Shown here: positions 31,571 to 38,253 of the stretch, one piece after another
Position numbering within the stretch: the first letter of the stretch is position 1
Layout: each line of letters starts with the position of its first letter
Assembly: GCA_030267965.1 (NCBI GenBank)
Contig: BRYA01000340.1
Location: 62,517 to 100,769, forward strand
From: Triparma columacea
Taxonomy: Eukaryota > Sar > Bolidophyceae > Parmales > Triparmaceae
Direction of reading: 5' to 3'
DNA length: 38,253 nucleotides
Position numbers and translations under genes: made by a program
The notes under the pieces: model-generated
Told to the model about the DNA's origin: nothing
Databases searched by the model: none
Seen by the model: the letters and a program-made list of their open reading frames with translations, nothing else

Positions 31571-34500
31571 ATGGACACGAAAAATGATTCCCGACGAGGG
31601 AGTGAAGAGCGTATGAGGGAGACTCATATACTTGAGATTGACGCCCTGATGCCCGATAACTGCCGTTCAGTACCCGATCTAGGCCATGAGAGGCAAATGA
31701 CTACGTCTTCGTCAATTGAAAGACCTCATGGGGATGCTGGACGAGGTGAGTTCGTGTTAGGGGGTTGTAGGGGCGGAGAAACCTTGATATTCTACAGGGA
31801 AACGAGGACGATATGTTGGAGCACGTGTGGAAATGTTTTCACTTTGACTAACAACCACCATATCGCCATTACCGCAGACTCTGAAAATGGTCACGAGGAC
31901 TCCGGACAAGGTGAGTTGTGCGTTGAGCGGTAGAAGAGAGAAAGGACATTTTGATACTCTAGGAGAGTGGGAGAGTCGCGGGAGGACGCGTTGAAACTTG
32001 TAATTTGTTCTCACTTTTGCAACGTTACTGTTGTCCCCTTCGCAGTCTCTAAATCTAAAAGTTCTCAAGATGACGCTGGACAAGACCAAGGTAAGTTCGA
32101 TTCAGGGCGTCGTAGGGGGGGAGACCCTTTATATTCTACATAGAAACGCGCGCCGGTCTGCGGCGACCGCATGGGATCCGTCTCCGGCGACCGCATGGGA
32201 TCCGTCCCCGGCGAATGCGTGGGTTCCGTCTGCGGCGACCGCATGGGACGCTTCTGCGGCGACCGCGTGGGGCGCTTGATATGCTACACAAAAACGAGGA
32301 GCACGCGCTGAAATCTCTTCATGTTGACTAACATAACAAACGCCATAATCGCCATTACCGCAGACTCTAAAAACGGTCACGAGGACTCCAGACGAGGTGA
32401 GTTGTGCATTGAGCGGTAGAAGAGAGAAAGGACATTTTGATACTCTAGAGGAGAGTGGGAGAGTCGCGGGAGGGCGCGTTGAAACTTTGTAGTTTTTTCT
32501 CACCGCCTGCGTGCGGAACGCGCGGAGCCGTTCGTGGAGGGCCTGGCCCTCGGCGTCGAGCTCGACGAGCGGCGGCCGCGGCGCACGCGTGCGCGCACCG
32601 GTCTACGGCGACCGCATGGGATCCTTCTCCGGCGACCGCGTGGGTTCCATCTGCGACAACTGCATGGGGCGCTTCTGCGGCGACCGCATGGGGCGCTTCT
32701 GCGGCGACCGCATGGGTTCTGTCTCCGGCGACCGCATGGGTTCCGTCTCTGGCGACCGCGTGGGGAGCTTGATATGCTACACAGAAACGAGGAGCACACG
32801 TTTTCATGTTGACTAACATAACAAACACCATAATCGCCATTACCGCAGACTCCAAAAACCGCCACGAGGACGCCGGACGAGGTGAGTTGTGCGTTGAGAG
32901 CTGGAAAAGAAAAACACATTTTAATACTCTAGGGGAGAGCGGGAGAGTCGCGGGAGGGCGCGTTGAAACTTTGTATTTTTCTCACCGCCTGCATGCGGAA
33001 CGCGCGGAGCCGTTCGTGGAGGGCCTGGCCCTCGGCGTCGAGCTCGATGGGCGGCGGCCGCGGCGCACGCGTTCGCGCCGGTCTGAGGCAATCGCATTGG
33101 ATCTGTCTCTGGCGACCGCGTGGGTTCTGTCTGCGGCGACCACATGGGGCGCTTTTGCGGCGACCGCTGGGTTCCGTCTCCAGCGACCGCACGAGTTCCG
33201 TCTCCGGCGACCGCATGTGTTCCGTCTCCGGCGACCGCGTGGGGAGCTTGATATGCTACACAGAAACGAGGAGCACACGTTTTCATGTTGACTAACATAA
33301 CAAACACCATAATCGCCATTACCGCAGACTCCAAAAACCGCCACGAGGACGCCGGACGAGGTGAGTTGTGCGTTGAGAGCTGGAAAAGAAAAACACATTT
33401 TAATACTCTAGGGGAGAGCGGGAGAGTCGCGGGAGGGCGCGTTGAAACTTTGTATTTTTATCTCACTTTTACAACAATATTGTCCCCTTCACAGTCTCTA
33501 AAAGCTCTCATGAGGATGCCAAACGAGGTGAGTTTGCGTAGTCATGTAGACGAAAAGTAGAGTATTTTGTTTGTTCAGGGGAGGGCTGGGAAGCCATTCC
33601 AAGATAGTCTTAGATTCTTGCCTTTTTTGACCCTTTTTCACCAAAAATTCCCCCAAAACCACCCCCAGAAATTTCTGGCCATCCTCATCTTGAATTTGAA
33701 AATTTCAACGCCGACATTTCCGACGATCCCTTAAACGGAGGAGTAGCAGGCGAGACCAATCTAAGCGCTATACCACCTGCTGTCGGGTGCGCGACTCCCG
33801 GCCGCACGCCAGTCGGCCTTGCGACTGTCAGCCACGCCACTACCGCTCAGTCCATGACATTAGATCCTGACAACACCGTCAGGAATAAAGACCCCTCGCA
33901 GCCCCTCTCTAGCCCCGACCACGCCTCTTTCACTATGCAAGGACCAGTTGATATCCATTACGCAGCTCTTGGACCCGAGCAAGGCAAACTTGTGAAGCTT
34001 CTTGAGGAGAGAGGAGCCATTGAAGGCCTCATTGACACTTCCACCGGCGACGATGTGAAAGTCTTAGGGCTTGCCGGTGTTTTCCACGACGAGCGCGACA
34101 AGATCATTGACTTTCTCCTCACCGATTGTGAGCAGGGCAAGTTCCGAAGGAAGACCCTCCAGGAGTATGACGCAAAGGAAGGAGTCATTCATAGACTCGT
34201 CTACTGGCAGCACTACGGCAACGAGAACAAGTTTCTCGAATTTCTCCTCGACGTCAAAGTCGTCTCTCCTGACAAATCGACGAACATCATGGAGTTGGCA
34301 CCCCTTGATGAGGACGATCTTTCTGATGAGGCACCTGCGATGCTTGTTGAAATTCTAACGTCAATAAAGACCAAGACTGTCAAGCGAAGTGTCATTAAGG
34401 GCGAGCTCAGCTTCACTGACTTTGCGTTTGGACAAACTGCAGTCACCGTGGTGGGAACTCTTAAGGCAGAGGAGAGAGCAACAGAGACAAAATCGGAAGT

Positions 34501-37500
34501 TGGCATTAGCACAAACACAAGCTCAAAGAGTGCGCGCCCAAGTTTCAAGAGTGTGCGCCCAAGTTTCAAGAGTGTGCGCCCTAGGTTCAAGAGTGTGCGC
34601 CCTAGTTTCATAAGTGTGGGCCCTGCACGCCCTAGTTTCAAAAGTGACGGGAAAAGCGACACCAAGTCTGCCTTTACTTCATTGAAGGAAATTCTCAATG
34701 AAATCATGGATGAGTTCAGACAGCCTGCTGTCATTGATGAGAGGAGAAAAAGATACTTTGTGGAGGAGGTCATGCCGAGAGCACCGCACCTGACAACAGA
34801 GGAGGAGGCAATGTTGGAGAGGGTTGGGAGCCTAGAGAAGGAACTTCACACGAAGGGGAAGAGAGTCAAGGGGACTCTGAAGGAGGGTATTGACAAGTTC
34901 CTGTGGAGAGAGGAGGACAATGTATGGGCAGCCTTTGGGGTCACTGTGGACAAGTCAGCAAAGGGTATGTTGGCAGAGCAATTTCTGCTTGGCACGTTGG
35001 AGAAGTCTTTAAAACACTACCAAAAAGAAGGGAACTTGCCAAGGACAATCAGGAAGGATGTCAACGGAACTAGAAGTGTGCATTATCATGCAGGCAAGAA
35101 GGTCCCTGCCGCCACCAATCGACTATTTCAGAATTGGTTTGTGTGGAAGGAAGTCAAACTTGAGAATGGGCGGACTTCATACATGTTAGCTTTTGTGCCA
35201 CTGACAGAGTACCCTGGAGGAGGCTTCAAGGACCTCAGTAAGGAAGGATTTGTGCTAGCAGAGAGTACAGGTGTCTACTTCTTCAATGAGATTGCTCCAA
35301 ATATCTGTAGAGTGACACGCATTCAAACAGTTGATCTGAAATTTAGTGGCATTCATAAGACACTGATGGACAATGCCATTGACTACCTTGCAAAGAGTCA
35401 GCTTATTGAGGCCAACAGATTGCAGGAGAAGTTAAGTAGGAACGGGAAGGAGGTTGATGCTGAGGTCAGGGGGGCCTTGGTGGAGAGGATGAGGGAGGGG
35501 GGTGAGTTGGAGGAGGACCAGAAGAAGGTGTTTAGGGACTTGGAGGAGCTCTTTGGTGGAGAGGATGAAGAAGGATGGGGGCCTCTTGAGTCACCTCACG
35601 AGGGAGTGAAGATGGAGATCAAGTACAAGCAGCAGGAGAAAGGGATAGAGACACCCGGTTTTGGGAGAGCCAAGTGTGTTGCCGACTGCTCAGCAAAGGA
35701 AGCAGCTGCTTGGTTCTTTGAGTACTGCAGTAGGGAGAGGATGGTAATGAGTCGAGAGGAAGGGGAGCCTGCAAGGCTGGAGATGAGGAAGGGTGGCAAG
35801 GGAAGGGTAAATGAGAAGCTGTTTGCAACAGTCAAGAAACTTCGCTTCCCTCTTCACAAAAGAGAGTTTGTGATGAGATATGTATGGCAAAAAGGACATC
35901 AAGACAGCACCATGTCTGTAGCGTTTGTACCAGCTGAGGAGAAGGTGGATTATGGGGGAAATCTAGGAAAGCTTGTGAAAGCTACAACAAGTGGTATTCT
36001 CACTGCCAAGAACATTGAGGACCATAATGGTGTTCTCCAGTGTAAACTTACATTGACCCAATTTATGGACACAAGAGGGCACATTCCAGTGAAATTTGTC
36101 AACAGAACAATACCACGAGTACTAAGTACGATAGCAGTACTCAGGGACTCCTTTGAGCAGGACGAAGAGGTTGATAAAGCTGCACTTGCCTCTCTTGCCA
36201 ACATCATCAAGAATGAGCCTCAAGATCATACAGATGAGGAGGAGGATGCAATCAGGAAGGGGAAGGAGTTTTATGAGAAATGCAAGGAGGATGAGAATTT
36301 TGATGATCTGAAGAGTCCTGATGAGAGGGTCAAGATGAAGCTAGTTCATGTTGATGGAGCAAGCAGTGGTGGGACTGGTTTTGCCACTACTGTGGTTGAT
36401 GCGAGTGTAGAGGAGTGTGCAGCAAATGAAATATCAGTATTGAACAGCAGAGAGACCAGAAATGATTCAAAGAAATGGGGACTGACTTTCTTAAAAACCA
36501 TCAATGTGAACCCCCACACTCTCTACTACATCACAACAAGGGACCTTGGTCTCCCTGGTCTTGCTCCTCGTGATGGTCGGAGTAAAGTCACGTGGTTCAA
36601 GCAATATGATGGCAAAGCCATTATTTATTTTACGTCCACTGAGGATCTCAAGGAAGAATTTCCAGTGAAGGCTGGGAATGTTACAGTGAAGGGACACTCA
36701 GTATGGGTATTTGAGCCACTTGACCCTATTGGAGGTGTGCCACAGACGTCAGTGACTTTTACAACAAAGGTAGACCTCGGTGGTATTTTCTTCTCCTCCA
36801 TTGTGAACAAGCTTGCACCAAGGTTTCTTGCACAAGTCTCAGACTTGAGGAAGAAATTTGATAGAAGCAGAGACATTGATGCTTCAACAAGGACCCAGAT
36901 AATAAGCGGAATAGGTGAAATCAAAGAAATGTCCACTGAGACATTTGATGCCAAGTTCCAAGAGGTTGAAGGCAAACAAAAGGTTAAAGGTGCATTCCCT
37001 CTTTCAGATACTTGGATTAAGGTGGAAGAGATGGGAAAGGGATGGGGAAAGACAACAGTGACAGTTAGAGCAGGTTTGGAGGAAGCTGCTGCCTACTTCT
37101 GGGATTTTGAGAGCAGAGTCCATCAAGAAACAACAGGAGATGTTGAGAGGGTAGTTGAGGAGAAGAAGGGTACATGGGAAGTGGTTGTGAGGAGAAGGCA
37201 GAAATTGGAGTCGCAACATGGTGGAATACATAGAGATAGGGAGTTCTGGAATGTGATGAAGCTGCACAAGATGGGTGAAGAAATCATTGTCATTATAATG
37301 GAACCCCTCGGCGAAAAGACTGAAGAGGAGACTGGGTTGTTGCCAATTGGAGGTATCATTCGTTCTTTGTCATCAAAATTGTCTACAAAGACAAAAACCA
37401 CCAAGTCTCGAAAGTCTACACAGCAAGTAACAATAAGATTCACAAAAATGGGAGAGAAGGCAACCAAGGTAGAATTTGTCACCGAGGTAGAGCTTGGGAA

Positions 37501-38253
37501 AAGCTTGAGTGTGGAGGCAACAAGATCAACTCTGGAGAGGCACCTAGACGAGGCTGCTGAAGCACAACGATACTTTATTGACCTTGTCCCTTTAAAGGAG
37601 ATGTCTAAGCAAGTTGGCGAGGCCTTGGGTGCTGATTTGGTTTGGGATGGAGGACAACTTGGAGGAGCACACTCAAGGAAGGACAAGGAGAGACATGTTG
37701 AGGAGGTCTGCAATGAGAATGTCGCTTTGAGAGAGGTTATGAAAAAGTACCCTTGGTTTGTCACTTTGCTGAAGAGGGCAAGGCTTTGTGAGTATAACTT
37801 CAACAGTTCAGTGTCTACCAAGCTTGAGTGTGTGGAGGAGAAGGAAGCAAGAGTGATTGGGAACAACTTGATGCCTTGTTTGAAGAGCAGGAAGGTGATG
37901 GAGGCTGGGGTAGATATGTGGAGATTGCAGAACAGGGCTGTTGGGGAGCTGTTTGAGGAGTTTCCATGGATGGAGGGCATGTTTGTGGAGATAGGGAAGG
38001 GTGTGGTGAAATCAGCACCTTGGGGGTTGCTTTTCAGAGTTACTGTTGGTGCTGTTACCTCTATCTTTGATTTGCTCACTGATGTGTATGTGACGTACAT
38101 GTTTTGGAGCGATAAGAAGTTTGGGTACTTTAAAGCATCTTTGGCAAGTTTGATGGTTTCAATTGGGATTCAGATGCTTGTAGTTTGGGGACAGAATAAG
38201 AAGTTAGGGGTGAAGAGGGTGCTAAGGGAGTGGTTTCCTATTTTGATTGGGTT
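31571..38253 (+). CDS. very large protein with multiple START-like domains and C-terminal membrane region (3' partial)
   Basis: Proposed exons 31571-31745, 31878-31910, 32046-32090, 32364-32396, 32849-32881, 33328-33360, 33495-33527 and 33669 to beyond the window: one frame, over 1650 residues. The last exon is open for 4585 bp to the window edge. Residues ~59-128 come from mini-exons. The N-terminal ~500 residues of the long exon are unassigned, with a 21-bp repeat giving RPSFKSV copies at 34527-34650. Four segments of ~190-200 residues follow (~539-732, 772-969, 1016-1222, 1243-1442) with the rhythm of START-like domains: W-rich beginning, antiparallel strand-like middle, C-terminal helix. 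Near the edge, two long hydrophobic helices (genomic ~38022-38106 and 38130-38180) begin a membrane domain with FDLLTDVYVTYMFW. Lipid sensing or transfer at a membrane is inferred. The first ATG is a best guess: an in-frame stop lies just upstream. Confidence 0.75.
31878..31910 (+). other. mini-exon 1 (33 nt, DS type)
   Basis: Flanked by TTGACTAACA...CCGCAG and GTGAGT. Phase 1-1; codes DSENGHEDSGQ with the preceding G. Confidence 0.65.
32046..32090 (+). other. mini-exon 2 (45 nt, VS type)
   Basis: Flanked by CTTCGCAG and GTAAGT. Phase 1-1; codes VSKSKSSQDDAGQDQ. It resembles mini-exon 6. Confidence 0.6.
32152..32278. repeat. 24-bp GC-rich minisatellite, array 1
   Basis: About five units of CGGCGACCGCATGGG followed by a variable 9-bp end. 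It lies in the intron before mini-exon 3 and contains repeated BamHI-like GGATCC. Confidence 0.9.
32364..32396 (+). other. mini-exon 3 (33 nt, DS type)
   Basis: Flanked by TTGACTAACA...CCGCAG and GTGAGT. Codes DSKNGHEDSRR. Confidence 0.65.
32505..32766. repeat. GC-rich cassette with minisatellite, array 2
   Basis: A ~95-bp very GC-rich lead (CGCCTGCGTGCGGAACGCGC... to GCGCACGCG) followed by ~7 of the 24-bp units. It lies in the intron between mini-exons 3 and 4, where the related short intron would carry a VS-type exon. Confidence 0.9.
32849..32881 (+). other. mini-exon 4 (33 nt, DS type)
   Basis: Same flanks. Codes DSKNRHEDAGR; identical to mini-exon 5, 479 bp downstream. Confidence 0.65.
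32987..33247. repeat. GC-rich cassette with minisatellite, array 3
   Basis: Near-copy of array 2 with more diverged 24-bp units, in the intron between mini-exons 4 and 5. Confidence 0.9.
33328..33360 (+). other. mini-exon 5 (33 nt, DS type)
   Basis: Identical in sequence to mini-exon 4, with near-identical intron flanks on both sides. Confidence 0.65.
33495..33527 (+). other. mini-exon 6 (33 nt, VS type)
   Basis: Flanked by CTTCACAG and GTGAGT. Codes VSKSSHEDAKR; same type as mini-exon 2. Confidence 0.65.
34527..34650 (+). repeat. 21-bp coding minisatellite (seven-residue SVRPSFK repeats)
   Basis: Five to six units of AGTGTGCGCCCAAGTTTCAAG type inside the long exon, one interrupted by a 9-bp insertion. 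It marks the place where codon use in this exon shifts from C-ending to A/G-ending codons. Confidence 0.9.

Larger units (their letters stand above)
31878..33527 (+). repeat. tandem array of ~480-bp exon-intron units
   Basis: DS-type mini-exons are spaced 486, 485 and 479 bp apart. The copies at 32762-32985 and 33241-33464 are almost identical. Intron parts conserved between units include GTGAGTTGTGC-TTGAG, GGGAGAGTCGCGGGAGG-CGCGTTGAAACTT and GTTGACTAACATAACAAAC-CCATAATCGCC. Confidence 0.9.

Noticed and set aside
32152..33247. CRISPR-like look of the repeated GC-rich blocks
   Set aside because: Contiguous 24-bp units without unique spacers, inside introns of a eukaryotic gene; no cas genes.
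32129..33398. Minus- and plus-strand ORFs with octapeptide repeats (e.g. DGTHAVAG)
   Set aside because: A 24-bp minisatellite is open in all frames and yields such repeats automatically; they overlap the intron signals of the mini-exon array.

Overview
This is nuclear DNA of a compact eukaryotic genome, most likely a flagellate stramenopile alga (a bolidophyte/Triparma-like organism is my best guess, from memory of protein families and not from a search). Reasons: spliceosomal introns with GTGAG donors, CTAAC branch points and C-rich tracts; an axonemal dynein heavy chain; a DoxX protein whose N-terminus looks like a signal peptide plus transit peptide with Phe after the cleavage site, as in complex red plastids; and a giant START-like/multi-pass protein of a kind I associate with these algae.

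Layout: (1) 2-1161 (+) TMEM184/OST-alpha-type membrane protein, 5' end outside the window. (2) 1259-2360 (-) TrhO-like rhodanese tRNA hydroxylase. (3) 2988-4628 (-) five-exon membrane di-iron fatty-acid/sterol hydroxylase. (4) 4973-6205 (+) family-6-like uracil/hypoxanthine-DNA glycosylase with a zinc knuckle. (5) 6237-7383 (-) second di-iron enzyme, resembling C-4 methylsterol oxidase. (6) 7731-8978 (+) polyQ protein with IRRLQ repeats. (7) 9380-11185 (+) unknown multi-pass membrane protein. (8) 11435-12205 (-) probable plastid DoxX protein. (9) 12441-14303 (+) five-exon Nudix hydrolase of the CoA-diphosphatase type. (10) 14374-15259 (-) basic coiled-coil protein. (11) 15387-30074 (+) eight-exon axonemal dynein heavy chain, DNAH10/I1-beta-like, 4631 aa. 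(12) 31571 to beyond 38253 (+) a very large protein with several START-like domains and a C-terminal membrane region, open to the window edge.

Genes often alternate in strand. Four divergent pairs share short promoters (127-347 bp) and four convergent pairs have short 3' gaps (31-249 bp). No pathway unites them; the two di-iron enzymes flanking the glycosylase gene are a lipid/sterol pair, and dynein plus the coiled-coil gene share a 127-bp divergent promoter.

The most unusual part is 31.5-33.7 kb. The 5' end of gene 12 appears to be an array of in-phase 33-nt (one 45-nt) mini-exons, each coding a variant of an 11-residue acidic/His-containing repeat. It sits in tandem ~480-bp exon-intron units whose introns have gained a GC-rich cassette with a 24-bp minisatellite. 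Because every mini-exon is symmetric (phase 1-1), any combination could be skipped without losing frame. Local tandem duplications occur throughout: 173 bp across two convergent gene tails, 69 bp in an intron, 54 and 51 bp in coding N-termini.
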